A stretch of DNA of 44,760 nt from CAYOXX01 sp964408025. GTDB taxonomy: Bacteria; Acidobacteriota; DATKUA01. Position 1 is the stretch's first letter; each line of letters opens with the position of its first letter. This document shows positions 8,147-17,900 of the stretch, piece by piece. The notes under the pieces were generated by a model. That model did no database searches and had not been told where the DNA came from. It worked only from the letters and a program-made list of their open reading frames with translations. Both the position numbers and the translations under genes were made by a program. The stretch covers positions 1 to 44,760 of the forward strand of contig CAYOXX010000020.1 in the NCBI GenBank assembly GCA_964408025.1, written 5' to 3'.

Positions 8147-9565
8147 TCACCGCACGTCGTATCTGAGGAAAGCCACGGAAGCTGCGGCGAAGAAAACGAT
8201 AGCCAGGATTGCCAGGATTCCGATGTCCCAGATAGAGCGGTAGACTACCGTCCCCAAATCCTCCTCCTCATAATCGAAAGTGACAAAATTACGATCGATG
8301 TCGAGGCCGTTCTCGAAGCGTAAATCTTCCTGAACTGTGGCAAAGCTCCTGATTTCCAGATTTTCAATCTCCTCGTAAACATAAGTGCGAAAGCTGTTCT
8401 GGAACTCCCGCAGCTTCCGGAGGTAATCCTGGTGCCGCGCCCAGCCGCTGCCGGCCAGATTCTGAACCGCGGAAGTCATGGCGGAGGTCGGGCTCAGAAA
8501 GCGCGATAGATTTTCCGATAGCTGAATCTGCGACGCCTGCTGCAACTCGAACTGGCGGTCGTATCGATCCATCACCTCCTTCTGCAAATCGGATTGGATG
8601 CGTAGGAAATCCGCAAACAGTTCTCCTATCTCCCCCTCAGCCTGCGCCGCGCCAGCCCTCTCCTGAAAGAAATTACCCAGCGCACCTCGGCGCATCTGGG
8701 ATATCTCCTTGAAGGCCTTAGTCTGCAACGTCGTGTACGCCTCGTACGGCCTCAACCGTTCCGCGGCAGTCACGCTCAAGCGCGGAATAATCGTCACGAA
8801 CAGCACCCAGAGCATCAACAGCACTATGAAGCTCGTGGCCGAACGGTGGCACAGCGAGCTGATCAGGAGCCCCAGCGCGAAATAGACCACCAGGTAGAGC
8901 AGGTAAACGAAGAGTATAATCAGCAGCCGCCACCACGTATCCTGATTGAAGTTGGCGAGTACCTCGGGAAAGAAGAACATCACGAAGGCCAGGCCGATCA
9001 GCAGCGGCAGCAGGAAGGGTATGATTATCGATATGAAGCCGCCTAAAATCTTCCCTAAGAGGATGCGGTAACGCGGCACATCGTTCGCCAGCGTCAGCTT
9101 CAGCGTCCCCCTCTCCTTCTCGCCGCTGATGGCGTCGTAGCTCAGAAGGATGACAAAAAGGCTGAGAATGATTTTGACTACGAAAGTTAGGTCGACGTCG
9201 CCGAATACCGCAAGAATCGGGGAAACGAGATTGCGGCTCTCGTCCAACCGTGCCTGTACATCGACGCTGATATGAGCTTGGCGTCCGAGGCTGTTATCGA
9301 TGCCGTGGTCGACGGTGCTCAGCACATGCGGAATCTTCGGCTCGATCAACCCCAGGTAGCCAGCGGAAAACCATTCGGTTTGGCTTGTGAGCAATTCGTA
9401 GTTGCTCAGGCGCTGCTGGCTTGCCTGATCGATCTGCTCGAGGTAACTGCGGCTGCCGAGCATCAGGCCGGTAATCACCAGCATGAAGACCACGATAAAT
9501 GTGACCACGAACTTCAGCGTGCTGATGTTGTCCATGATCTCCTTGCGGATGATGTCGCGTAGCAT
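8147..9565 (-). CDS. ABC-2 type permease, type B, cassette 2
   Basis: 472-residue membrane subunit starting MLRDIIRKEIMDNISTLKFV. It has a first helix, an outer loop, a membrane bundle at about 125-260 containing SYDAISGEKERGTLKL, a charged outer domain at about 280-430 and a final helix ending FLRYDVR. It shares its plan with the type A permeases but belongs to a separate subfamily, whose second member is at 11360-12781. The pairing A+B in each cassette suggests a heterodimeric channel. The 34-base spacer between the ATPase remnant and this start matches the spacer between the intact ATPase and permease B1 in length and largely in sequence. Confidence 0.88.
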   Translation of the reverse strand: MLRDIIRKEIMDNISTLKFVVTFIVVFMLVITGLMLGSRSYLEQIDQASQQRLSNYELLTSQTEWFSAGYLGLIEPKIPHVLSTVDHGIDNSLGRQAHISVDVQARLDESRNLVSPILAVFGDVDLTFVVKIILSLFVILLSYDAISGEKERGTLKLTLANDVPRYRILLGKILGGFISIIIPFLLPLLIGLAFVMFFFPEVLANFNQDTWWRLLIILFVYLLYLVVYFALGLLISSLCHRSATSFIVLLMLWVLFVTIIPRLSVTAAERLRPYEAYTTLQTKAFKEISQMRRGALGNFFQERAGAAQAEGEIGELFADFLRIQSDLQKEVMDRYDRQFELQQASQIQLSENLSRFLSPTSAMTSAVQNLAGSGWARHQDYLRKLREFQNSFRTYVYEEIENLEIRSFATVQEDLRFENGLDIDRNFVTFDYEEEDLGTVVYRSIWDIGILAILAIVFFAAASVAFLRYDVR

Positions 9566-9599
9566 GGCTGCTATCTCCTGGCAATTTGTTCGGTAGGTG

Positions 9600-9692
9600 T
9601 CAGGTGCGCTTGTAGTCGAGGTAGAAAGCCCTGATGTGCTCGTGATCGAACCGCTCTGCGCTGCGGATAATCATCTGCTTACCTCCCCTCAT
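9600..9692 (-). pseudogene. Fossil 3' end of a second ABC ATPase gene
   Basis: Thirty codons plus TGA, from an ATG at 9692, encode a peptide ending FDHEHIRAFYLDYKRT. It aligns without gaps to the last 30 residues of the intact ATPase at 12816-13523, which ends LEHEDLEALYLDYMRT. Homology starts two codons upstream (GGC ATC before the ATG in both). The rest of the ATPase (Walker A, signature, Walker B) is gone: the upstream permease gene stops only 20 bases before. It therefore looks like the remnant of an ATPase gene deleted after tandem duplication of an ATPase-B-A cassette. Translation as a 30-residue peptide is possible but not needed to explain it. Confidence 0.85.
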
Positions 9693-9712
9693 GATGCCCG
9701 CTCAGACAACCG

Positions 9713-11221
9713 TTAGCGCACGTCGTAGCGGATGAAGGCGACGAAGGCTATCGAGAAGAAGATGATCGACAGGATCGCCAGCACCGCGAAATCCTGGAGT
9801 GTGGATTCGATTGAATCATCGAGCGGTTCTTCCACGAAGGCACTCTGGTCAGGATAAACCGAGGAGACATCCATCGGCTCGGTCGATGCCGCCCCGTAGT
9901 TGACGAGCATCGGGTTCTCGTAGATCTGTTCGTGGTAGTAATCCATGAGTGTCTGCAGGTAGGCCTCGACGTTGTTCCTGAACACCTTGTCCGACGAGTA
10001 AACCCCCGTCTTCGAAAGGCGGTTGACCGCGAAGGTCAGCGCGCCGGCAGGCGAGGATAGTCTGCTCAGGCCGATGGCCAGCTGGTTCTGCCGCTCCTGC
10101 TTTAAGTCCTGCTCGTGGGCGATCTCCTGGCCCCTGCGCTGCATACTGAGAGAGAATTCCTCGTGCCCCTGTATGATTTCCTGCATGAAATCGCTTCGTG
10201 CCTCCTCGGACCAGGCTCGGAACTCCTCCATACGCTCCTCGTACTCCGCCATCGAGCGCTCGTTGGCAATCACCGGCCGCAGGGGCTCCCGCCGCGCCGC
10301 TTCGGCCCGCAGCTCCTTTAACTCGTCGTTTATATGCGACATGAATTCGTACTGCGCCGGGCCGAACTCCGCGCCGTACATCTTCCTGACGTCGTCAATA
10401 GGCGGCACCGGGTAGACGTTCTGGGCGGCGAGCACCGAGATGCGCGGCACTATCACTATGAACAGGACCCACAACATCAGCAAGATGAGAAACGAGACGG
10501 CGGGGCGTTTGGTCAGGGCCGAGACCATCATTCCCATGCCGTAGAAGGCGAGCAGGTAGAGTACGAAGGCGAGGACGATGAGGCTCAAGCGAATCCACGC
10601 ATCGGCGGTGAAATGGATGCCGGGTATGAACTGCAGGATGAGCAGCCCCACTAGCAGCGGAATGATAAACGGCAGTAGCAGGAGCAGGAAATTCCCGATC
10701 AGCTTGCCGATGATGAAATCGCTGCGCCTGACCGAATTGGCGAAGTTGAGTTTCAGAGTCCCCAACTCCTTTTCGCCACTGATGGCGTCGAAGGTAAAGA
10801 GGATGACGAAGAGGCTGAGGATGATCTTGACGATGAAGCCGAGGTCCAGGAGGCCGAAGACCGCAAGGATCGGTGTGGAGTTGAACTTGCTGACGTCGAA
10901 GCCGGGATTGAGGAAGCTGTTGACCACCCCGCGCTGGGCGGCGTCTCCTTCCACGCCACTGACGAGCACCGACAGCACATCGGGCCGGCGGAAGATGCGA
11001 ACTCCTTGCTGGAGGAAGTCGGAATTGAAATCATATATGCTCCGCAGCCTCTCTTTTTCAGCCGCCGCCTGGAGCTCGGTCTCCTGCTTAAGGCTCAGGT
11101 AGGTCACTGCCCCCGTCAGCATCGCCGAGAGCACGAGAACGGCGCACACCGCGTAGGTGATCACTACCTTCGGGCTGCCGATGTTGGACCGGATCTCCTT
11201 CTTAAGCACTTCCCAGATCAT
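9713..11221 (-). CDS. ABC-2 type permease, type A, cassette 1
   Basis: 502-residue integral membrane subunit, paralogue of the gene at 6613-8121. It begins MIWEVLKKEIRSNIGSPKVV and ends in the same FSIAFVAFIRYDVR. The membrane bundle carries FTFDAISGEKELGTLKLNFA. The outer domain at about 290-470 (many Glu, Arg and Gln) differs more from its paralogue than the membrane parts do, as expected if the two cassettes have diverged in substrate or partner. It follows permease B1 after a 138-base gap, longer than the 25 bases in cassette 2. That gap holds nothing recognisable beyond a short CTCGA-AAAA-TCGAG hairpin. Confidence 0.88.
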   Translation of the reverse strand: MIWEVLKKEIRSNIGSPKVVITYAVCAVLVLSAMLTGAVTYLSLKQETELQAAAEKERLRSIYDFNSDFLQQGVRIFRRPDVLSVLVSGVEGDAAQRGVVNSFLNPGFDVSKFNSTPILAVFGLLDLGFIVKIILSLFVILFTFDAISGEKELGTLKLNFANSVRRSDFIIGKLIGNFLLLLLPFIIPLLVGLLILQFIPGIHFTADAWIRLSLIVLAFVLYLLAFYGMGMMVSALTKRPAVSFLILLMLWVLFIVIVPRISVLAAQNVYPVPPIDDVRKMYGAEFGPAQYEFMSHINDELKELRAEAARREPLRPVIANERSMAEYEERMEEFRAWSEEARSDFMQEIIQGHEEFSLSMQRRGQEIAHEQDLKQERQNQLAIGLSRLSSPAGALTFAVNRLSKTGVYSSDKVFRNNVEAYLQTLMDYYHEQIYENPMLVNYGAASTEPMDVSSVYPDQSAFVEEPLDDSIESTLQDFAVLAILSIIFFSIAFVAFIRYDVR

Positions 11222-11359
11222 CGAATAACCCCGCGACTCGAAAAATCGAGCATTACGTCAACTGCCAACCCGATAGCCTGCCAAGAAACATCCAGCACGT
11301 CGCATCCCGAGAACGCGTCTTCCCCGGTTCCATCCCGTCGGTCCATTCGCCTGCGCCGG

Positions 11360-12781
11360 TCAGCGAACGTCGTAACGCAGAAAGGCCACAAACGCAGCGG
11401 TAAAGAAGACAATGGTCAGCAATACCAGAACGGCAATATCCCAGAGCGAGCGATCCAGAACCGTCGCAAGGCTCTCTTCCCGGAACTCGAAGTTGATACT
11501 CTCCATGCTCACGTCGAGGCTCTCGTTGAGAAACATGTCCTCCTGGAACGTGGAGAAATCCCTGACCTCGGTCTGGGCTACCTGCCCGAGGACGTAATCG
11601 CGGAACTCGTCCTGGAACTCCCGCAACTGGCGCACGTACTCCTCCTGGCGCGCCCATCCCGTGCCCGCCAGGTTTTGCACGGCGAAACTCATGGCCGAGG
11701 TCGGCGAAAGGGACCGAGATAGCGTTTCGGCGAGCGTTATTTGCGCGGACTGCTGGCGTTCGTACTGCCGATTGTATCTATCCATGATTTCCTGCTGCAG
11801 GCTCGCCTGATCGCTGAAGATTTCGGCAAAGTACGCCGCCAGCCTCCCCTCGTTCATCGCCCGCACCCATTCCTGGGGGTCCTGAAATCTCTCCATCAGC
11901 TCTCGACGCTGCGCCGAGATCTCTCTGAATGCTTGCGTCTGCAGCGTCGTATACGACACGTACGGCCGCAGCCGCTCCGCCGCCGTCACGCTCAGGCGCG
12001 GGATGATGGTGACGACGAGCACCCAAATCATCAGCAGAACGATGAAGCTGGTGGCCGAACGGTGGCACAGCGAGCTGACCAGGAGCCCCAGCGCGAAGAA
12101 GACCGCCAGGTAAAGCAGGTAGACGCCGACGATGATCAGCAGGCGGTACCAGGTTTCGGTGTTGAAGTCGGCAAGGACATCGGGGAAGAAAGTCATCATG
12201 AAGGCCAGGCCGATCAGCAGCGGCAGCAGGAAGGGGATGATTATCGATATGAAGCCGCCCAGGATTTTCCCGATCAGGATGCGGTGGCGCGGCACGTCAT
12301 TGGCCATGTTGAGCTTCAGCGTCCCTCTCTCCTTCTCGCCGCTGATCGCGTCGTAGGTCAGGAGAATGACGAAGAGGCTGAGAATTATCTTGACCACGAA
12401 CGTCAGGTCGACGTCGCCGAAGACAGCCAGTATCGGGGATACCAGATTGCGGCTCTCGTCCAGGCGGGTCTCCATGTCGATATTCACCTGGGCCTGGCGA
12501 CCCAAGCTGTTGTCGATGCCGTTATCGATGGCGCTCAGAACGTAGGGCCTCTTCGACTCGAAGATACCGATGTAACCGGCGGAGAGCCAATTGCTCTGGC
12601 TGGCCATCATCCTCTGGTTAAGCTGGAGCTGGCGCACCAAGTCGCCCCTTTGCTCCAGGTAGTTCTTGCTGCCGAGCGTCAGGCCGGAGAAAACGAGTAC
12701 GATAACGACCACGAAGGTGACCACGAACTTGAGCGTGCTGATGTTGTCCATGATCTCCTTGCGGACGATGTCGCGTAGCAT
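11360..12781 (-). CDS. ABC-2 type permease, type B, cassette 1
   Basis: 473-residue membrane subunit, paralogue of 8147-9565. It begins MLRDIVRKEIMDNISTLKFV and contains TYDAISGEKERGTLKLNMA in the membrane bundle. The charged outer segment at about 280-430 is rich in Gln, Arg and Glu. The gene ends FLRYDVR. Its ATG lies 34 bases after the ATPase stop, preceded by AGGAGGTAGAACCC. It probably pairs with permease A1 and is driven by the ATPase encoded immediately upstream. Confidence 0.88.
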   Translation of the reverse strand: MLRDIVRKEIMDNISTLKFVVTFVVVIVLVFSGLTLGSKNYLEQRGDLVRQLQLNQRMMASQSNWLSAGYIGIFESKRPYVLSAIDNGIDNSLGRQAQVNIDMETRLDESRNLVSPILAVFGDVDLTFVVKIILSLFVILLTYDAISGEKERGTLKLNMANDVPRHRILIGKILGGFISIIIPFLLPLLIGLAFMMTFFPDVLADFNTETWYRLLIIVGVYLLYLAVFFALGLLVSSLCHRSATSFIVLLMIWVLVVTIIPRLSVTAAERLRPYVSYTTLQTQAFREISAQRRELMERFQDPQEWVRAMNEGRLAAYFAEIFSDQASLQQEIMDRYNRQYERQQSAQITLAETLSRSLSPTSAMSFAVQNLAGTGWARQEEYVRQLREFQDEFRDYVLGQVAQTEVRDFSTFQEDMFLNESLDVSMESINFEFREESLATVLDRSLWDIAVLVLLTIVFFTAAFVAFLRYDVR

Positions 12782-12815
12782 GGGTTCTACCTCCTAACGA
12801 TTTATGCGGTAGGGA

Positions 12816-13523
12816 TCAGGTGCGCATGTAGTCGAGGTAGAGGGCCTCGAGGTCCTCGTGCTCGAGCTCCTCGGCGGTGCGCGTCATCACCAGCTGGCCG
12901 GACTTCATGATGCCCACGCGGGTCGCCAGATCCTTGCTGCGGAAGATGTCGTGGGTGCTCATGAAGATGCACTTGCCCTCCTCCCGCATCTCGGCCAGCA
13001 GACGGATCAGCTCGTCGGCAGCCTTCGGGTCGAGGCCGGCGGTCGGCTCGTCGAGCAGAACTACCGGGCTGTCCTTGATGATGGCGATGGCGATCCCGGT
13101 CTTCTGGCGCATGCCCTTGCTGAAGGTCTTCAGCTTGCGCTCGAAGGCCTCCTCCTCCAGGCCGACGCGCCGTAGGACGTTGTAGTAGGCGTCCCTGCCG
13201 AGGTTGCGCTTGCCACCCAGACGGGCAAAATAGTCGAGGTTCTGGCGGGCGCTGAAGTTGGGGTAGAGCATCACGTTCTCGCTGACGTAGCTGACGTGCC
13301 GCTTGGCCTCCAGCGGATCGGTGGTGACGTCGATCCCCTTGATCTTCGCCGTCCCTTCGGTCGGCTCGATGAAATTAAGAAGCAGGTTGACGGCGGTCGT
13401 TTTGCCGGCACCGTTGGCTCCCAGCAGGCAAAAGATCTCGCCCGGCTCGACTTCCAGGTTAAGATGGTCGAGGGCGAGAACGCCGTCCTCGTAGCGCTTG
13501 GTAAGGTCGATGGTCTCTATCAC
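12816..13523 (-). CDS. ABC transporter ATPase subunit for the ABC-2 permeases
   Basis: Cytoplasmic ATPase driving the ABC-2 export channel. From GTG 13523 it has 235 residues: Walker A GANGAGKTT (35-43), signature FSKGMRQK (134-141, a variant of LSGGQ common in Nat/CcmA-type exporters), Walker B VVLLDEPTAGLD (154-165) and switch His191 in STHD. An in-frame ATG lies 16 codons upstream (13571). GTG 13523 is preferred because GCGGAGGAGCCC supplies a ribosome-binding site at the right distance and the ABC fold begins at once (IETIDLTKRY). It is the only intact ATPase for four permease genes. Confidence 0.93.
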   Translation of the reverse strand: MIETIDLTKRYEDGVLALDHLNLEVEPGEIFCLLGANGAGKTTAVNLLLNFIEPTEGTAKIKGIDVTTDPLEAKRHVSYVSENVMLYPNFSARQNLDYFARLGGKRNLGRDAYYNVLRRVGLEEEAFERKLKTFSKGMRQKTGIAIAIIKDSPVVLLDEPTAGLDPKAADELIRLLAEMREEGKCIFMSTHDIFRSKDLATRVGIMKSGQLVMTRTAEELEHEDLEALYLDYMRT

Positions 13524-13775
13524 GGGCTCCTCCGCTGTGCCGTCGCTTACAGAATATATACCAATCCCCACTCAATCTACTAGATACGAATTTGCCGCCG
13601 GTTAGTTCGCCTTTTCCAGGGGGCGACCACTGGAAATACCGGGACCGATAACGGCACGGGTTGCACGCCTCGAGCGGGATTGCCGAGGCGACATGGCAGG
13701 CGGTAAACCTTTTTCCGCTTCGCGGAGTCTTAATAGGACAGGAAGGGCAATCCTCTATATCAGGGTCGCGAGCCG

Positions 13776-14135
13776 ATGCGCTATGCCATCGACTACTACT
13801 ACACCGATGGGAAGCGGGAGTTCCCGCTCGCCGTCTTCCTCTTTGACGGCCGCCGCATAACCTACGAGATCCGCTTCCGCGGCAACGAGATATCGTCTCC
13901 CCCCTTCGACCCGGGCAAGCTGTCGGAGCACCTCGAAAGCATCATCCAGCTCCCCCTGGTGCGATCCGAGCTGCGGGCGCGCACGATGCCCAATATCTTC
14001 GGCAAGCTACGTCGGAACACGATGGATCACTTCCGCGGCATCCGCCACAACTCCACCTACTTCAAGTTCTCACCGATCAGGACGGTCGGGGGCGCCTACG
14101 ACAACACCATGGTCAGCCGCTCCTCCGTAGCCTGA
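13776..14135 (+). CDS. Hypothetical protein, 119 residues
   Basis: Not recognised. It is soluble, basic towards the C-terminus and rich in Tyr, Phe and Arg (MRYAIDYYYTDGKREFPLAV; then RRITYEIRFRGNEIS). The first 60 residues look like beta strands and the rest is helical and basic (LRRNTMDHFRGIRHN). It is divergent from the ABC ATPase across a 250-base gap and has no visible partner. The ATG 13776 has no strong ribosome-binding site, and the codon pattern is the main support. Confidence 0.55.
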   Translation: MRYAIDYYYTDGKREFPLAVFLFDGRRITYEIRFRGNEISSPPFDPGKLSEHLESIIQLPLVRSELRARTMPNIFGKLRRNTMDHFRGIRHNSTYFKFSPIRTVGGAYDNTMVSRSSVA

Positions 14136-14206
14136 GCCCCCTTTTTTCACGACGCCGTTGACCGCAAGCCGCCACCAAGACGGCCCCGAGAATCTGGAGT
14201 TGTCTA

Positions 14207-14235
14207 TTGACCCGATTGGACTTATCAACTACTTT
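14207..14235 (+). promoter_or_regulatory. Candidate sigma-70-type promoter for the Fe-S protein gene
   Basis: TTGACC (14207-14212), a 17-base spacer and TACTTT (14230-14235) lie 48 bases before the ATG at 14283, in a locally AT-rich stretch. The -35 box is good and the -10 box weak. Confidence 0.4.
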
Positions 14236-14282
14236 TGTAGACAGGTTCTATCAAAGCCGGACTTCGGGGGGCGGCTAACGAC

Positions 14283-14831
14283 ATGTTTTCAGATCCGGAA
14301 CACGACCTCGACGCCTTCGACGCGCCCGCAGAATCGAAATTGCGAGCCGAGCTGCGGGCAGGCGGGGACGGGCGCCTGTTGCTCTACCCGCCTGGGGTTG
14401 TCGACAAGCTCCAGTTTCTGCAGCGGTGCACAGGGGGCGGCAGCTGCGCCGAGGCCTGCCCGCACGACAGCATCCTCCTCGTCTGCACCGAGACCGATCT
14501 GCGGCTGCCGTTCATCGACCCCGAGCGCAGCCCCTGCTACCTCTGCGAGCCGAGCCCCTGCGTCGAGGCCTGCGCTGAGGGCGCGGTGCAGCAGTTCTCG
14601 CGCCATGCGATGCGCATGGGGACGGCCCAGCTCGACCCCTACCGCTGCCTCTGCTTCCAGGGCAAGGAGTGCACCGTCTGCTTCGATTCCTGCCCACTCC
14701 AGGGCTTGGCGATCATCTGGGACAACGAGGTGCGGGCGCCGCTGATCAGCATCGAGAACTGCGTCGGCTGCGGCGTCTGCCTATTCGAATGCCCTGCCCC
14801 CGAAAAACCGATCTCGATACTGACCGCCTAG
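14283..14831 (+). CDS. Multi-cluster ferredoxin-like Fe-S protein (NapF/NapG type)
   Basis: 182-residue protein with four cysteine groups for [4Fe-4S] clusters: CTGGGSCAEACP, CYLCEPSPCVEACAEGA, CLCFQGKECTVCFDSCP and CVGCGVCLFECP. The spacing resembles the NapF/NapG/MauM polyferredoxins that pass electrons within redox complexes. No Tat signal peptide or membrane segment precedes the first cluster, so it should be cytoplasmic, like NapF. The first group (C-x5-C-x3-C) and the third (with an inserted Lys-Glu) depart from the ideal C-x2-C-x2-C pattern. No oxidoreductase partner lies beside it, since smc follows. Donor and acceptor are unknown. Confidence 0.8.
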   Translation: MFSDPEHDLDAFDAPAESKLRAELRAGGDGRLLLYPPGVVDKLQFLQRCTGGGSCAEACPHDSILLVCTETDLRLPFIDPERSPCYLCEPSPCVEACAEGAVQQFSRHAMRMGTAQLDPYRCLCFQGKECTVCFDSCPLQGLAIIWDNEVRAPLISIENCVGCGVCLFECPAPEKPISILTA

Positions 14832-14975
14832 CCCCCACCCGCCGCGATCCTCTAATCACCAAGTCTTGAGCTCGCCTACGGCCCGACCACAACCCGTTCC
14901 ACTTTCCTTTGCTCTCTCCCGCGCCCCGTGCTACACTCCCACCAGACAGCCGGAAGCCCAAATTGCTGGCGAGCC

Positions 14976-17900
14976 ATGCTGCTGAGCAGCGTCAAGATCA
15001 AGGGATTCAAGAGCTTCCCGGACGCGATCGAGCTGGAGCTGGAGCGCGGCATCACTGCCGTCGTCGGCCCCAACGGCTGCGGCAAGAGCAACATCGCCGA
15101 CTCGATCAACTGGGCTCTGGGCGAGCAGAGCCCCTCCAGCCTGCGCGGCAAACGGATGGAGCAGATGATCTTCAACGGCAGCACCAACCGCAAGGCGTCC
15201 GGCGTCGCGGAGGTGGCGGTCACTCTGGCGGTCGACGGAGACCTGCCGGCGCTGCTCGACGTCGCCGAGCAGGAGCGCGGGCTCGTGCGCGACGGCGGCG
15301 ATCTGCCCTCGCTGCTCGCCTCCACCGACGGCGAGGTCACCATCACCCGCCGCATGTATCGCGACACCCAGAGCGAGTACCTGCTCAACGGCCGCTCCTG
15401 CCTCCTGCGCGACATCCAGGACCTGTTGATGGCCCTGGGGATCGGCAGCCGCGCCTGCTCAATCGTCGAGCAGGACCGCATCAACAGCTTACTCGCCGCC
15501 CGCCCGGTCGATCGTCGCGTCCTGATCGAGGACGCCGCCGGCATCACCAAGTTCAAGCTCAACAAGCACCTAACGCAGCTCAAACTCCAGCGCACCGGGC
15601 AGAATCTCGAGCGGATCGAGGACCTGCTGGCTGAGCAGGAGGTGCACCTGCGCAGGCTGCGCCGCCAGGCGGCCCGAGCCCGCCGCTACCGGCGCATGCT
15701 GGCGGAGATGCGCGAAATCGAAACCGCCATCCTCGCCTCCCGCCACTCCGAGCTGCGGCAGCGTCAGCGGGAGGGCGACCGCTACGTGCGGGAAGCAGAG
15801 GAAAAGCTAGCCGCCGCCACCGCCGGACTAGCGCGCGCTGAGAGCTCACATGCCGCTCTGCGACAGCAGATCGACGAACTCAGGGCAGAGCAGGTCGCTG
15901 CCCGCGACCGCCACTACCACGGCAGCCTCGATACCGACCGCGATACCAACCGCCTCAAGCACCTGCGCGACGGCCTCGATGACCTCTTCCAAAGGTCGGA
16001 GGAGGCGCAGGCGCGCTTGACCGAAAACAAGCGCCGCTTCGACGAGCGCGGCGAGCGTCTCGAGGCCGAGCGCCGCCGCGCCACCCGGCTCGAGGAGGAG
16101 AAGAAGTCCGCGGCCGCCCAATTCGAACTTCACCGGGAAACGGCCAACGGAGTCGACACCGACCTCTCGACCCTGCGCGACGAGCGCGAGGACTTGCAGC
16201 TTCGGCTCGCGGCCGTGCGAGAGAACCTGGCGACCAAGCGCACGCGCCTCGACGCCCTCTCCAACGAGGAGCGCAGGCTGGTCTCCGCCGAGGCCGTCGC
16301 CACCGGGCAAAAGGAGGGGCTGAGCGCGTCGATCTCGGAAATCGCCGACTCGATCCACCAGCTCGAGCATCGCGGAAGCGACCTCGACGAGCGCCTGCTA
16401 GAGAACGCCGGGGCCGGCAAGCGTCTGGAGGACAACCTAGAGGCACTCAAAGGCGAGCTCGAGGCCCACGAGCGCCGCCTCGAGACGCTACGGTTGAGCC
16501 ACCACGAGGCCGAAGCGCAATATCGGGCCCTGCGCGAAATCGAGGAGCGCCACGAGGGTATCGAGGAGGCGGCTCGCGCTATCCTGGACGACGCCGAGCT
16601 GCGCGAGCTAGTGAGGCCGCTGGGCATCGTGGCCGACTGGATCGAACCGCAGGCCGAGTCGGCGACGGCGGCCGTGGCAGCCTTCGGTAGGCTGCTGGAA
16701 GCGGTCGTGGTCGAGGACGAGCCGGCCGCTACCCGGGGTATCGAGCTGCTCAGGGAGCGTGGCATCGGCCGCGCCACATTCGTCCCCCTTGCCTCGCTTC
16801 CCACAGAGCCGCCCGCGGGCGCACCGGAGGGCGACTTGCGCCGCTCGCTGCTCGCCACCGGTTACGAGGGCGGGCGCTTGCTGCACATCTTCCCCGCGGC
16901 CGGCTTGGCCCCCACGCTCCCCGAGGCGCTCCGCGCGAGCGCAGCCGCGCCAGGCAAACGGGTGGTCACGCCCAGCGGCGACGTAGCCATCGACGGCAAG
17001 CTGCTGCGCGGAGGATCGCAGGCGGCCGGGCAACAAATCCTGGCGCGCCGCGCTCGCCTAGAGGAGCTGCGCGAACGATCCGAGGGCCTGGACGACGAAC
17101 TGCGGCGATTCCTCGGCCGCCGCGACGAGCTCGATGCGCGCCGGGCCGAGCTTCTCGGCCAGCAAGAAGAGCTCCGCCGAGCCGCCGAGCTGCTGAGGGT
17201 GCGGCTGGCCGAGTTGGGCGCCCTGCGCAAGTCGGCTGGAGAGGAGCGCGACAGGCTGGCCGACGACCTCGCCCAGAAGGAAAAGGAGATCGCCGCCCTC
17301 GCCGCCCAGCGGCAAGAGGGCGGCGAATCGATGGCGACGGCCGCGACCGCCATCGCCGAGGGTGAAAGTGAAGCCGGGAGACTCGCGCGAGAGCTGGAGA
17401 GCCTCGACGTGCGTCTGCAGGCGCACAACGACGAAGCGGGCGAGGCCCGCCGCCTGGAGAATGAGCTCAAGGCGGCGATCGGCGTCCTCGGGGAGCGCGC
17501 CCGCGCCGCGCACGCCGGCGCCGAGTCGCTGCAAGGCGATCGCGAAGAGCTACGGGTCCAGATCGACGCCTCGCGCGCCGAGTTAGGCGAGATCGAGGAG
17601 CTGCGGCTCGGGCTCCTGCACGAGATCGAAGCGACCGAGCGCGGCTTGCCGGACAAGATCGAAGCCAACGAGGCCTGCAAACGGTCGCTGGACGAGCTGG
17701 AGGATCGCCTGTCGGGTCTGGCTGGCGAGCTCAGGACCGTCGAGGAGGAGGTCAAGAGCCACCGCGGGCTGCAGCAGGCGGCGCAGCAGGAGCTGGAGGG
17801 CTACCGCCTCGAGTCGCGCGAGCGCGTTCTCGAGTTGGAGCACCTTCGCGAGCGGGCTGCCGGTAGCCTCGGTCTCGATTCCGAGGCCCTGGACGAGTCT

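Noticed and set aside
11741..12778. 345-residue plus-strand open frame
   Set aside because: Antisense shadow of permease B1: His/Gln/Arg/Asp-rich with no plausible domain, a known artefact of GC-rich codon bias.
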